From: Nannochloris sp. 'desiccata'
Lineage: Eukaryota > Chlorophyta > Trebouxiophyceae > Chlorellales > Chlorellaceae
NCBI GenBank assembly: GCA_019044685.2
Contig: JAGTXX020000007.1
Coordinates: forward strand, 434,001 to 498,000
Direction: 5' to 3'
DNA length: 64,000 nucleotides
Both the position numbers and the translations under genes were made by a program. The notes under the pieces are model-generated. The model did not search any database and had not been told where the DNA came from. It saw only the letters and a list, made by a program, of their open reading frames with translations. Below, in pieces: positions 37,001 to 48,144 of this stretch; position 1 is the first letter of the stretch; the number at the start of each line of letters is the position of its first letter.

Positions 37001-37934
37001 AGCTATCTCTGAAGAAGAAGAAGAGGACGTGGCGGCGCCGGACGACTCAGATAGCGAAACCGAAGACTCTTCTTCAGACGACTCTTCTTCGTCTGACGAT
37101 GACGATGTTGACTCTTCCGACTCAGATAGCAGCAGCAGCAGTGATGATGATAGTGAAAGCGAAGGGGAAGAGGCGTTCTTCGATAAAGAAGAGAGCGAGC
37201 AGGCGGAAGTTGATAGCACAGATGAGAGTAGCAGCAGTGATGATGAAGAAGAAGATGAAGAGGCCCCTGGTGTTATTATTACGACATCCCGACGCCATGG
37301 TCAGAGAGACCGTCAGCAATCTATTCCTAAAGCTACGGCTACACCAGCTGTTAAGAAGCGCCAGCTAAAGAAGAAGGATACCAAAACGACTTCCTCTGCT
37401 AAGAAGAATCAAAATCGAAAACAAAAGCAGAGTCTCTCTCCTCGTAGGCTCCCTCGTCGTTACAATGGCGATGCCGGTTATGAAGGAGACGAGGCAGCTG
37501 CTGCTTTAGAAGAAGCTGAAGCTGCTATCTCCAATGGAAAGAAAGTCCCACGCGAACTTCTTTCTTTATTAAGAAGGAAAAGCAAAGCGAGCAGTAAACA
37601 ACAAACTGCCGCTGCAGCTGCCGCTGCTAAAAATAAAAAGGACAACAGACCTTCTTCTAGAAAAGGTGTACTCGATGGGAAGAATAAGAAGAAGGGTCGT
37701 GGTCCTGGTGTTATTGCTACTGCTGCTACAAAGGTAAAGAGCGGAGAAGGCCCTAGTGGCGGGAGCAGTGGGAAGAGAAAGAGGGAAGCAGCAAAAATTC
37801 CCGCTCCAGCTTCAGCCCAAAAGGGTAAGAAGAAGAGGCGAAGCGGGTCTGGGATGAGCAGAGCTGACGTAGAGATTATGCTGCAACAAGCTGTGACCAC
37901 GCCTTCTAGGAAATTGAGGAGTGGTAAAAAATAA
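34062..37934 (+). CDS. Enhancer-of-polycomb-like chromatin protein with zinc finger
   Basis: Exons 34062-34123 (MGLLSWLSLDKKRGGDNALD) and 34334-37934 join across AG/G; 1220 residues. After a basic low-complexity region with polyGln, an EPL1-like domain runs from about residue 225 to 545: LRPLIVDEKLRVFVEGRDE, PPFLRYVQPTPDDLDLAIEY, DLDEEDEEWLATYN and YKYWVVKHRKAGRPLIPRLW. In yeast EPL1 this domain organises the NuA4 acetyltransferase core. A Cys-rich finger follows at about 778-831 (CVWCG, CRTCHRCFCFKC, CVICRG), resembling PHD/ADD or 4CXXC-R1 fingers. Then come a Ser/Asp/Glu tract (about 912-997) and a Lys-rich tail. EPL assignment is fairly firm; the finger class is not. Confidence 0.75.
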
Positions 37935-38423
37935 AGCTGGAGTTAAGTGGTTTAAATAAGTAAACACGTATTTTTTTCTTCTCTGGCTCCGTTGTCTGTC
38001 TCGGGTGTTCTTCCTCTTTCTAAAGATATTATTAACGTATTTTAAAGTGTATTTTTCAGACAGGTTTTTTAGTTAGTTATTCCTGAATGTGTTTTATTAC
38101 AATATACTTCGTACTGTGACCAAAATGACAGAGAGAAAAGAAAGTAGGGTGACTTAAAAAGTAAAGAGAAGAGAGATTCGGGCATCGTGGGGCTGCGCTT
38201 GATCGAGTGGAGAGGATTGCGGCTCTTTCCTCCTCTAGAAAACGAGTCGTCAGTTTTTAGTGCATTTATTACTGACTTTCAATCTACATAGCACATTGCC
38301 TTTTTGAGCTTGCGGTTGAAGCCATCCATCCTTTCTTTCATTCGCCTAGGATTGCTGCAGCTTGCTCTTTGCAAGTAATCGCAGTGTCTCGCATCTTCTT
38401 TAGTCACCATCAAACGTGCCTCC
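37935..38423. other. Intergenic
   Basis: 3' end of the EPL-like gene and promoter of the pyrophosphatase. Nothing recognised. Confidence 0.45.
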
Positions 38424-39237
38424 ATGGCTAGTAACGGCGGTGCTCGGGGGTATGTATCCCATCGAACTTTCTTGTTCAGATATAAACTCGCTATCGAGCA
38501 CTCTCATTTCTCCCGTTACGCTGGCAACTTACTTTTTCATCTCCAAATTCCTCAACTGCAGCCTCGCTTCCCATCCCTGGCACGACCTCCCCATCGGCGA
38601 AAAAGCTCCCGATATTGTAAACGCTGGTATGTTTAAACCCATCTATACACTTGCTCACCCCACGTTTTCCCCATTTTAAAAAAAAATAAACACATTCCTA
38701 CAACTCCTTTTTCACCCGCCGTTCCCCTCCCCCTCAATTTATTTCTACACAGTTATTGAGATCCCCCGTGGCTCTAAAGTCAAATACGAACTCGACAAGG
38801 TCACCGGTCTCCTCCACGTTGACCGTGTTCTGTACTCCTCAGTTGTTTACCCCCACAACTACGGCTTCATCCCCCAGACCTACTGTGAAGACCACGACCC
38901 ACTTGATATCCTGGTGCTCATGCAAGAGCCCGTGGTTCCTTTTTCTTTCCTCCGCGCTAAGCCTATTGGAGTGATGCGTATGCTTGATCAAGGCGAACAG
39001 GATGACAAGGTCATTGCTGTGCATGCTGATGACCCCGAGTTCCGTGATTACAAAGACATTGCCGACTTACCTCAACACCGCCTCGCAGAAATCCGCCGTT
39101 TCTTTGAAGATTATAAGAAAAATGAGAATAAGATCGTGCAGGTAGACGAGTTTTTGGGTGTTGTAGATGCAAAACGTATTATTGAAGAGTCTATTGCGAA
39201 ATATGTGGAAGAATTCGTGCCGAAACGCCAGAGATAG
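38424..39237 (+). CDS. PPA: Soluble inorganic pyrophosphatase, family I
   Basis: Hydrolyses pyrophosphate to two phosphates, pulling biosynthetic reactions forward. Three exons, 38424-38449, 38562-38626 and 38753-39237, keep phase (2 then 1) and give 191 residues. The N-terminus is [20 protein letters not shown], as in cytosolic plant-type enzymes, with no transit peptide. Metal and substrate residues are in [35 protein letters not shown] (Asp triad) and [19 protein letters not shown]. Length is close to the short plant/prokaryote type. The tiny first exon was placed from the GTATGT donor and the CTGCAG acceptor. Confidence 0.93.
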
Positions 39238-39698
39238 ATAGAAGCTTAAACATTTTTTTTTTGTTTTTTTTTTAAGGCAAAAATTTGGCCCCGCTTCTCT
39301 TATTCTCTTTTATTTCTGTGGAGAAAACTTGCTCATTATATATATACTACTCAGCACTTCGCTCTACTCTGGTTTTCTTCATTCATTTTTGAAGTTTCTC
39401 TGTTCTTAATTCTTTGAAACGACCTGAAAACTCTAATTTCCAAAAATTAGAAATAAAAACTATTCCTCTCTTTCGCACCCGTCCCAAACACCCCGAGCTT
39501 TCTCTCACTTTTTTATTTTTGAATTGATGAAAAGGCAAAGGGATGGGTAATACTCATCCTCCATTTCTTTCTCCCTTTCTGAAGACTTTCTTTCATGCAG
39601 TAGCTTTTTGTAACAAGAAATAGGAAGATACAAACAATTTGTAAAAGTTCACTGACAACAAATTTCACTTCTCTGTCTTTTATTTGACTCTAACTAAG
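39238..39698. other. Convergent 3' flanks
   Basis: Pyrimidine- and T-rich; no gene recognised. Confidence 0.5.
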
Positions 39699-39911
39699 CT
39701 ATACAAAAACGCCACACCAAAGCAGGAAGAATAATAATCCAAAGCCTAACAGAAAAGAGGCCACTGCCCCTGTAAACAGTTCTTGGACGCTGCTGCTGTC
39801 TTCGACGGTTTCAACGCCCAAGGCTCCCATAGCTACAGCACCTCCAGCGAGGAAGACCGTGGCTAACGTTGGGATGAGAGATTCAGAAAGGAACGGTTGA
39901 GCTGGATCCAT
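39699..39911 (-). CDS. OST5: Oligosaccharyltransferase small subunit OST5/TMEM258
   Basis: Intronless gene of 70 residues with two membrane helices (about 12-32 and 47-68). The end, GAVASFLLGFGLLFFLLWCG then VFV, matches the conserved C-terminus of TMEM258/Ost5 (SLFMGFGVLFLLLWVGIYV in the human protein as I recall it). The N-terminus holds the DPAQP...SESLIPTLATVFLAGG segment at the expected place. It is a structural subunit of the ER complex that N-glycosylates nascent chains. Small size makes chance similarity possible, but helix spacing and terminus agree. Confidence 0.82.
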   Translation of the reverse strand: MDPAQPFLSESLIPTLATVFLAGGAVAMGALGVETVEDSSSVQELFTGAVASFLLGFGLLFFLLWCGVFV

Positions 39912-40213
39912 AGAGCTCGTTTATTTCATAAGAGGGAAATAAGCCTTTCAATCTAATTTCTTAAGATGTCAGATCAGTATGAAAAGAGATGTGCTTCAAG
40001 TGAGGATTAACCTGCTATTTTGCTATCGGTTAGATGTGAATATACTTCAAGGTATATGCAAATGACAAATAAAAGTATGAAACTCCTAGACCAAGGTGAA
40101 AATAGCTTTCGCTTAGTGCAAAACCCAGAAAGAAACAGAGAAAGCGGACAAATTGAGCGTTTACAAGTAATCTCGAAATATTTCAGTATATCCTTTACAC
40201 CTTCTTGTTCATC
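39912..40213. other. Divergent upstream region
   Basis: 302 bases shared by OST5 and the MEKHLA gene; no motif recognised. Confidence 0.35.
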
Positions 40214-41383
40214 ATGTTGCCACACAGGTGCGATGCTCGACCATCAAACGCACATTCTAATAAAAATGTCTCATTTATCTAAATCATCTCTCACACCCAT
40301 TTATTTCCCCTTATTTGATCAATGTAGCATTCTCATACCACAGACGAGATCGTTAGGACTCGCTAGACCACACTTGCTTGCCCCTGCATCCCGCCCTTTG
40401 CGTTGTGTGGTTGTGGCTGGCAAGAAAAAAGGCGGCGGCGGCGGCGGCGGTGGTGGTGGCAATAAGAAAAAAGGAGCTGGCATCCCTCAAGCTGCACCAA
40501 AGGTAGCAAGACCATACCTCACAGCTCCTGTTATCATGCAGAATCTCCTCCTTATTGAGAGCCATTTCCGTAAGACTGGCAGGTTAGTTGTTAAAATGAA
40601 AAAAACAAAAATATTAACAAGAAAGTATCGATTTGCTCGGCCTCCAAAATCTTTGTGCTAAGTAATTATTGTCATTATTTTCCTCTTACTCTCTCTCTCT
40701 CTCCTCATTACAGACCTCTTTTCACTGAAGAATTAGATATCAGCGAAGTAGCAAAAGCTCTCTGGGAAGCTCCTTTCCCTGTCCTTTCCCACGACACAGG
40801 AGAGACAGAGGCAGAAAATCCCGCACCGACTGGCCCAGTTTTTGTGTATGCTAATCAAGCAGCTTTAGATCTCTTTGAAGCAGAATGGGATGAACTCATA
40901 GGCACCCCCAGTGCTAAATCTGCTGAACCCATTGATGATATTCAACAGGACCGCTCTTCTATCTTGAGCAAGGTGCTTGAAAACGGCGCTGTGGACAATT
41001 ACCAGGGTAAAAGAATTTCATTTAAGGGCACTAAATTTAATATCTTAAAGGCAACGCTGTTTAATGTGGAAGCTCCTTCTGGGGATATGGTAGGGCAAGC
41101 TGCGGTGATTAAATCCTGGGAGTTTGAGGATGGAAGGAAAGGGGGCGAAGCAGCAGTGGAAGAAGAAGCTGCTGCTGCCGCAGCAGAGGCAGCCGAGAGA
41201 GCGGCAGTGGGCGTCTCTCCAGAGGAGATTGCAGCTGCAGAAGCTGCTGTAACTGAACAAGCGCAAGTTGTTAGGGAGCTTAAAGAGGTGAAGGGTCTAG
41301 CAAATAGTTCTGAAGAAGTTGAAGCAGCTGTGGCGGTGTTATTAGAAAAGAAAGCAGCCTTGGCGGCGTTAAAGACGTCATAA
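40214..41383 (+). CDS. MEKHLA-domain protein, probably plastid
   Basis: Stand-alone MEKHLA domain protein (PAS-like fold, found in HD-ZIP III factors and alone in cyanobacteria and algae; possible light or redox sensing). Proposed exons are 40214-40227, 40328-40582 and 40714-41383, phases 2 and 2, 312 residues. The short first exon is a proposal that gives a plausible transit peptide (MLPHSILIPQTRSLGLARPH). Then come a run of ten Gly among Lys, and the domain: APVIMQNLLLIESHFRKTGR, APFPVLSHDTGETE, FVYANQAALDLFEAEWDELI, GTPSAKSAEP, GKRISFKGTKFNILKATLFN and GDMVGQAAV. The last about 90 residues are an Ala/Glu-rich helical tail. Confidence 0.8.
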
Positions 41384-41591
41384 ATTTAAAGTTACTTTCA
41401 TATTTTTTACGTGTATCTACAGGTTTCCCCGTGTTAAAGAAACATATATCAACAAAAAGCAACTTGAACACAGAGAAATAAAACAAACAGGATATAAAAA
41501 GAAACTGAACGTAACTTATGTACATGCATATGAAATTTTATTTACGTAAAGATTCTACTCTGTTTCTGTGATCGCACCCTTGTAAAGCTTT

Positions 41592-42459
41592 TTATGAAGG
41601 CAATTCACCTTCTGATCCAGGTTCTTTGGAAGTAAGATCATGCACAATGTCATACATCCTACTATGATGTTGGGCATGGGCAGCTGTCTTCACCAAGTCA
41701 GGAGTATCCACAGCAGAGGCACCAAGGTTTTCTTCGCCATACCCCATAGCCGACTGGAGAGAGAGCAGAAAAAGAAGAAAAGAGAAGAAAAATTTCATTT
41801 TTCTAGTTTTTTTTTACAAAATAAAAAGATTCATCTATACTCTATTCTTAATCTCTTTGTACCTTGGTAAGGGCATCTTCAGCCTCGGCATCTCTCATTC
41901 CACCTGTTCCGCCAGAGGGCGTTTGAGGTCCTTGGTATTTTTCTTCTAAAGAAGCACCCCCCACTTGTTTGGCCAAGACCTCTTCAGTCGAGGACGGGAT
42001 CGCCCCATGTGCTAATTCTGCTTCATACGCATTCTTAGGTAACATTTCTTGATGGGTTTCCGTGGCGCTTTTGCCGATTAACTCATCTTTGGTGTGGTCG
42101 TACGTCCATTTCGCCTTGTCCTCGATAGAATGCAGCACGCCAGAGGCTTTATCCTCCGCAGAGTGTAAAACGCCTGTCAAAGGGTCTGCTACTTTGTGAT
42201 AGTATTCAGACAAGGTATCGCCGACAGAGTGAGCAGCGTGGGCTGCTTTCTCTTCAGCAGTTTTAGTGGCTTCAGCAGCCTTGGGTTTGGAATCGGCAAT
42301 TATCTCTTCAGCACTGCTAGAGGGGGAGAAGTGGATGTCGCGAGCAGTGGTAGTAGTAGTACCTGGGGTAGTATCTGCGGCGGTAGTCTGATGTCCAGGG
42401 CGGTGGAGTACATGTTCCCTGCAAACAATGAATTCAAAATTAGAAAAGGCATCAGCGAC

Positions 42460-42493
<34 letters not shown>

Positions 42494-43769
42494 TGTTGAA
42501 ATTTGAGAATTTGCGAAAAGAATCTATCTCTGCTTGTTCTTTTCTACCTCAAAGCCTTTTTAACAAGAGGTATATGGATATCTCCAGGTAAGGCAGAGTA
42601 TTCATGAATTACTGGAGGGCGGGGGCTTCCTGGTCTAGCAGTTGTGGTAGAAACTCTCCCAGGTCGCCTGCACACCTCAGCAGCAGCAAAGTAAATAAGA
42701 ATAAATAGATATGTATTCAAAAAAGTGGAGCTATATTACAAAACAAAAGGATATAGCTACATCAAGGTGCACACGTTTCTAAACGCAACGACGTGGAAGC
42801 GAAAAAAAAAAACCAAAATTGGATTTTTGGAACAAAAGACGACTAGAAGAAGCGAAACTCTTCATTTTTTGCTTACCTAACATATTCTTTTGCTTCTCCA
42901 GCCTTCTCTCCCATCACCTCGGCCAGTCCTTTTGCAGAACGATCTTCAGTTTCACCTCCCAATAACTCAGAAGGCAAGGGAACAGACTCAGGACCTGGCT
43001 CTGGCGCACCTCCTTCATCCAAAATGGCGCCCTCAGCCACCAAACTCTCTGCCAGAGGACGATTTTTCTCGATTACCTCCACTTCAGAAGGTAAACCAGT
43101 CGTTTCTCCAGGTCTACCCATAGCTTCATCAAGTAAAGCTTTGCTTTGACGTTCTTCCGGGGTCAAATCTTCGTGCTCTACTCTGGGTAGATGTTCTTTA
43201 ATGAACTCGAGAGCATTGTGAACGCCTGTTTGAACAGTCTCACCAGCTTCAGTGAGTTTTTCTTTAGCGACCGCGGTTGCATCTGCGACTTTTTCACCTG
43301 CGTAATGAGTCTTATCGGCTACTGTCTGAGCTGTAGCTTTGGTGGATTCTTTCGTTGCTTCTGTGGCTTGGGCTGTGGCTTGAGAAAGTTTCTCTTTGGC
43401 AGCCTGTGATATGAAGAAATATAGCAGAAAAGTAATGAATGAGAGGAAATACAGCCCCATGGACTTGTAGATATCTGTTAGAAGGACGGATGAATAGAAA
43501 AGTGCAGAACAGAAAGGGTTTACTAGTCGAAAAATAATGCTCTCTTCACTTCCTTCACTCACCAAAGTAGCCTCACTCGCGCTTTCACCAGCAGCAGAAC
43601 CTGCCTCTACAGCTTTGTTCTTGGCTTCAGACGCGTGAATCTCAGCTGCCTGGCCATGTGGAGCAGCAGCAGTAGAGGGGGAAGTCGCAGGCGGCGCAGT
43701 GTCCGCGACAGAAACTTGTTTGGTCACGTCGGCAACAGCCTTGGATTGCTTTTTCTGAGTAGAAGACAT
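41592..43769 (-). CDS. LEA-like stress protein (group 3 type repeats)
   Basis: Five exons, 43563-43769, 42877-43403, 42548-42667, 41863-42418 and 41592-41753, join in phase to 523 residues. Most of the chain is Ala, Lys, Glu and Thr in 11-residue-like amphipathic helical repeats (AKEKLSQATAQATEATKEST, ADKTHYAGEKVADATAVAKE, HSAEDKASGVLHSIEDKAKW), as in late embryogenesis abundant group 3 proteins that protect membranes and enzymes on drying or freezing. It has no signal peptide. The exon 3-4 part is Pro/Thr-rich. The first intron (43404-43562) is 159 bases without an in-frame stop, so retention would insert 53 hydrophobic residues. Confidence 0.78.
42462..42492. repeat. Poly-T tract in LEA-like gene intron
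   Basis: 31 consecutive T on the + strand (poly-A in the transcript), between exons 3 and 4. Confidence 0.9.
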
Positions 43770-43854
43770 TTTCCGTTATTTGATTTCTTGCTTTATTGGT
43801 TTCTTAAGAGAAATATGTATACACAAAAATAATTAACCGGTTTGAACTCGCTAA

Positions 43855-44382
43855 ATGCAGGTCAAGAAGAAGTAAAATAACAACAGAAACGAGGATGAAG
43901 CTAGTCAGAAGCTTGCTGACATTTCGAAATAGAAAAACACGAGCTCTCCTTCATGCTTTGATTCTCCCCTATTGTTTTTCGAAAAAATTTGCAACGAAAC
44001 TCTAGCTGTTAAGCCTCCTCGGACTGGTAGTCCTGTTCCACACGACACAGGAAAAGGGCAGGCTTTTGCCGTTTGACGGCGGCGGTAACGGTGTTGACGG
44101 TTTTGCGCCAAGCGGACCCACAGGCTTATTGGCTTATGGTCTTGATTTCCCCTGTTCTTTGCTATTGTTTATCTGTGCTTTATATCTGGGATTAACAAAT
44201 GCCGCGGCAACAGTGAGTTTTGGCGCCTTGGTTTCTGGGTTTCGTACTAAAGTCGGCTGTTTTTTGAACCTTGAATTTTGCATTTTTCAACTATAATAAA
44301 TTCAACTTCCTAGTAAATGAGACATTAGGTAAAGAAGAATTTGGCTCGATGGGCACCAATTGGAATGAATCAGTACAATTAG
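43855..44382 (+). CDS. Small two-helix membrane protein, unknown
   Basis: Not recognised. The secure part is exon 44006-44212, open in one frame, with two hydrophobic helices (LLSLLGLVVLFH and LDFPCSLLLFICALYLGL) around a Gly-rich loop (FDGGGNGVDGFAPSGPTGLL). It ends at a GTGAGT donor. A third exon at 44329-44382 gives VKKNLARWAPIGMNQYN and a stop across a 116-base intron. The first exon is tentative: ATG CAG at 43855-43860 followed by GTCAAG. The total would be 88 residues. Divergent from the LEA-like gene. A small organelle or ER membrane subunit is the likely nature. Confidence 0.4.
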
Positions 44383-44825
44383 GGGGACCAAGGGCCCCTT
44401 AAATGCAACCCTAAATCTTTCAGATCCTTCTTTAAAACTGCGGGTGGTCCCATAGCTATAGAGACCCCATACAGAAAATATATCTCAATGGCATATAGAG
44501 TGTCGTTGCCCTCCCTACTAGTTATTATTATTTGCGTCGCTGTACGATTACTAGCTAAATTAGAGTGACAATCAAGAAAGAAGAGCTGCGCCACCGCCAT
44601 GTGACCAGACAACTCTCGGTCTCGGTCTGTCTCTCTCTTCCCCCCCCCTTCCCAAGAACTTTTAAACCGACACAAACATCTAAACTCAACGCTCTCTGTC
44701 CTCTCTAAACACTATAGTAGCTACATATAGTAGCTACATACACACAATTATACCATGTTACATCTTTCCTCAAATCTTATAGTAACTAATTAGTTTATAA
44801 AGAGACCAAAATATATCAAATCTTA
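44383..44825. other. Intergenic
   Basis: Includes a short direct repeat of TATAGTAGCTACATA near 44714-44741 and AT-rich 3' flank of glutathione reductase. The leftward 98-codon frame at 44379-44675 lacks coding character. Confidence 0.4.
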
Positions 44826-46456
44826 TTACTTACCAGGGACCTTCTCCCCTTCTCCTTTTACAGTTCTGGCCGGGCTGCTCATGGTAACCCACTCTTCAGC
44901 AGCACTGGGATGGATACCCACCGTGGAATCAAACACCGCCTTGGTAGCTCCACATTTCAGCGCAATGCCCAATCCTTGCATAATTTCAGCAGCATCTGGT
45001 CCTACCATGTGACACCCTACGACTCGATCCGTATCGACATGTACCAGCATCTTCATAAAAGTTTTTTCATCTCTGCCGCTGAGGGTATTTCGCATAGGTC
45101 TAAAACGAGAGACGTAGACATCAATGTCCCCAGAAAGCTGTTTAATAGCTTGTTCCTCAGAATACCCTACAGAACTCAACGGAGGCTGAGCGAAAACAGC
45201 AGTGGGGATGTTGTCGTAATTTGGTTTTGTAGGCACACCGCCAAACATTGTTGCGGCAAGAGCTTTTCCCTCCATTAACGCGACTGGAGTTAAAGCCATA
45301 CGACCAGTGACGTCGCCAATAGCCCAAATGGAAGGTACATTCGTACGGGAATATTCATCTACCGTAATTGCTCCCGTATTGGGATCTGTACGGACTCCAG
45401 CATCTTCTAAACCAAGACCTTTTGTACTCGGCGCTCTGCCCGTAGCAAACATCACTTTTGCAGCGTGGATTTCGCCAGTCGCACCGTGTTTATCGGTATA
45501 ATGGACGAGTAAGGAGCCATCTGGGTTACGGGTAATAGAACTGGGGGAACATTCCATGTGTAAGTGAATTCCTCTACGTTCCATGTTGTCCGCCACCACC
45601 GCTCGACATTCACCATCAAAGACGCCCAGAGGATATTTTTGTCGACATACTAGGTGAACGTCTGCACCAAGGCCTTTGAAAATGCCGGCGAATTCAACGC
45701 CAATATACCCTCCCCCGACAATCACCAGAGGTTGTTTCGCAGCAAGTGAGTCGATGACTAAAGCTTGATCAGAGGTAATTGCGTGCTCTGCTCCTGGAAT
45801 GTTGATCTTTACTGCATGTCCTCCAGTAGCGATAAGAATGTTTTTTGCACGAAGGGTTTTGACGGTGCCGTCTGTACCGCGGACTTCAATGGTATGAGGA
45901 TCAAGAACGATGCCACGACCTTCGTAATAGTGAACTCCGGAATTTTTTAAAATGTTGCGATAGACACCATTCAAACGATCGATTTCAGTGGTCTTGCGGG
46001 CAATGAGGGCACGGATGTCGTGAGGAGGGGCGGAGGCAGCCCAGCCAAAACCAACGGCATCGGAGAAATTTTCAGAGAACTCAGATGCGTAGACTAAAAG
46101 CTTCTTGGGCACACAGCCTCTGATCACACAGGTTCCGCCAGCACCTCCGATGCCATCGCCAGAAACGTAGCCAAAGGGCAGCTCGACCACCGCTACCTGA
46201 ACACAAGTTCATCGTCGAGGGTTGGAGAGTATTAGAGCACAGCAGGCAATAAATTGCAAGAAGAATTATGCTTTGTTCAAAGCAGTTGTTGATGAAGTAT
46301 GATCTTGTTCTTGCTCGCAAAAAACAATAGTAATCCTCGACTTACCTTGGCTCCATAAGTTCCAGAGGCCATACGAGCTGCACGGACACCTCCACTACCT
46401 GCTCCGATGGTAACTAGATCATAATCAAAGTCTTGGTTTCCGTTTTCAACTTCCAT
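44826..46456 (-). CDS. GSR: Glutathione reductase
   Basis: Flavoprotein that reduces glutathione disulphide with NADPH. Exons 46346-46456 and 44826-46196 join in phase 0 into 493 residues. FAD site: DLVTIGAGSGGVRAAR. Redox-active disulphide: GGTCVIRGCVPKKLLVYASE. NADPH site: PLVIVGGGYIGVEFAGIF with the Arg pair in VCRQ. Second FAD motif: RTNVPSIWAIGDVTGRMALT. The His-Glu pair sits in VGIHPSAAEEWVTM. No plastid leader is present in the predicted start, so this form may be cytosolic; an acceptor-like ctttag 55 bases upstream leaves room for a further 5' exon. The last bases before the stop read CCTGGTAAGTAA, so a small extra 3' exon is possible. Confidence 0.93.
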
Positions 46457-46794
46457 TTGAATGCTTTTAAGCTGGACTCTTTCTGCTGTATTAGCTATCT
46501 TCTGATCTAAAGGGCAGATATCCTTTAAAAGTTTATTTTTGATTTATTTGCCATGCGAAACAAGGCACAGCTTGTATGGCTACGCGTTCTCTATCTCTCC
46601 ACATACATAACGTCAGCAACCTTCACTTCACTGCAAGTGAACACCAGGGTTTTAGGGTTTTTTTTTACAGTAACTGAACAACGAAAAAACCAGTATATAT
46701 ATTCTCAATATCAAATAGCACATCACTATATATACAGTACTACTATCAGCTCTCTCGCACCTGACTCTCTTTTCACTCTTCGCACTACTGCTCT
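46457..46794. other. Intergenic, glutathione reductase upstream
   Basis: Promoter of glutathione reductase and 3' end of the ZIP gene; contains TATATATA strings at 46696-46732. Nothing else recognised. Confidence 0.4.
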
Positions 46795-48144
46795 CTAAGC
46801 CCAGATCGCTAGCAACGACATCAGCCCAAACCCGAGCAGCAATGCTCCAAGCTTTGCTAAAATCCTATCTGGATCATGCAGCTCTCTAGGAATGACCTCC
46901 ATAAAGGCAACATACAAAAATGTGCCGGAAGCTAATGCAGATATTGCCGCAGCGCCTACCCCCTGGGCTATGTCAGAAATTATATAGCCTATAAAAATGC
47001 CAATGGGCGAGGCAAAGGTGAATGGCAATGCCACTGACAAGAATCTACGAAACCCGACGTTTGATTCTGCTATACTACTACCCAGAGCGTACGCTGCTAG
47101 GCCTTTATGTGAGACGATAGCTATGAATATGTGTAGAGAATTAGCTATGGTAGGCTGTGCACCCATGGCTGCACCTTCGAGCAAAGAATGGAAACAGAGC
47201 GCCACAGCCATGAGCACTGCAGTTATGAAACTAACTACTGGGGCACCTACTGCTCCATTGCCTCCATGTTGATGATGGTGATGGTGACTATGACTGTGTC
47301 CGTAGTGGTTGTGATGGTGGCCTGGTACTGGTTGATACCTACCACCACCCGCTCCACCATTGGTGCTATATTGTGTATTGAAGCCTTCTCCACCATCCTC
47401 TAACTCAAAAGACGTGCTAGGCGCGATTCCATTTCCACCATTTCCAGCAGCTTCTAGGTCAGTTTCCACCATCCCAGCAGCTGCCCGTAGTTCGAGACCA
47501 CTAACGCTCATCATCGCCACATCACTCCCAGTCCTATTTACTACGAGGGAACTATCTTGTAATGCAGGTTCTCTACGATGTCGTGCTAAACTTCCTGCCT
47601 TAGTAGGCGATGCAGAACTACTTGGCTCCGTTCGAAGTAATGCCAGTTCCTCATCGCCATTAAAACTGTGACGGTCTTTCCCTCCAGCAGTTGGGATTGT
47701 ATTGGAGGTACTATTTGCAAGTCTGTTTGACCTGTTCTCGGGGTTGGCAACCACCCTTTCTGCGAGATCAACACCGACTATGACTTCTACACCTTGATCT
47801 AGCCCTCCAGAAGCGGAAGAAGAGGAGCGAAGCCCTGTTAGGATAGTGGCCGCCTTGTCGGCACAGAGAGTTATCAGATAACCAAGTCCACAGAGAAAGG
47901 TGGCTAGGGAGAATTGCATCGCTGGCATTGTTTTTACTGCTTCTCCTAATAAATGGCAAAAGCCAGCTGATACCATAACGCCTGCGCTAAACATGTTGCC
48001 TAAGATTAAAGCCAAGCTACGGCCAGAAGGGTTGCTCGAAGAGCGATCTCTTTGAACAAGATACATCGGCAAGTAGGACCCTAGAGCTGCTGTGACAGCT
48101 AATATAAAGGCTGCCAAGACGTCAAAACCTAGTCTTGACTCCAT
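46795..48144 (-). CDS. ZIP-family zinc/iron transporter
   Basis: Intronless gene, 449 residues, eight predicted membrane helices in the ZIP pattern: three at the N-terminus (ending ATFLCGLGYLITLC), a long cytosolic loop, and five at the C-terminus. The loop ends in a His-rich metal-binding stretch (HHHNHYGHSHSHHHHHQHGG). Helix 4 has CFHSLLEGAAMGAQ and helix 5 has AIVSHKGLAAYALG, the paired His/Glu transport-site motifs. The end is FMEVIPRELHDP and a last helix. It moves Zn or Fe into the cytosol; the metal and membrane cannot be told. Confidence 0.92.
   Translation of the reverse strand: MESRLGFDVLAAFILAVTAALGSYLPMYLVQRDRSSSNPSGRSLALILGNMFSAGVMVSAGFCHLLGEAVKTMPAMQFSLATFLCGLGYLITLCADKAATILTGLRSSSSASGGLDQGVEVIVGVDLAERVVANPENRSNRLANSTSNTIPTAGGKDRHSFNGDEELALLRTEPSSSASPTKAGSLARHRREPALQDSSLVVNRTGSDVAMMSVSGLELRAAAGMVETDLEAAGNGGNGIAPSTSFELEDGGEGFNTQYSTNGGAGGGRYQPVPGHHHNHYGHSHSHHHHHQHGGNGAVGAPVVSFITAVLMAVALCFHSLLEGAAMGAQPTIANSLHIFIAIVSHKGLAAYALGSSIAESNVGFRRFLSVALPFTFASPIGIFIGYIISDIAQGVGAAAISALASGTFLYVAFMEVIPRELHDPDRILAKLGALLLGFGLMSLLAIWA

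Noticed and set aside
40020..40213. Upstream extension of the MEKHLA frame
   Set aside because: Begins at a TTG, has no ATG in a fitting place and does not resemble a leader; a short ATG exon at 40214 fits better.
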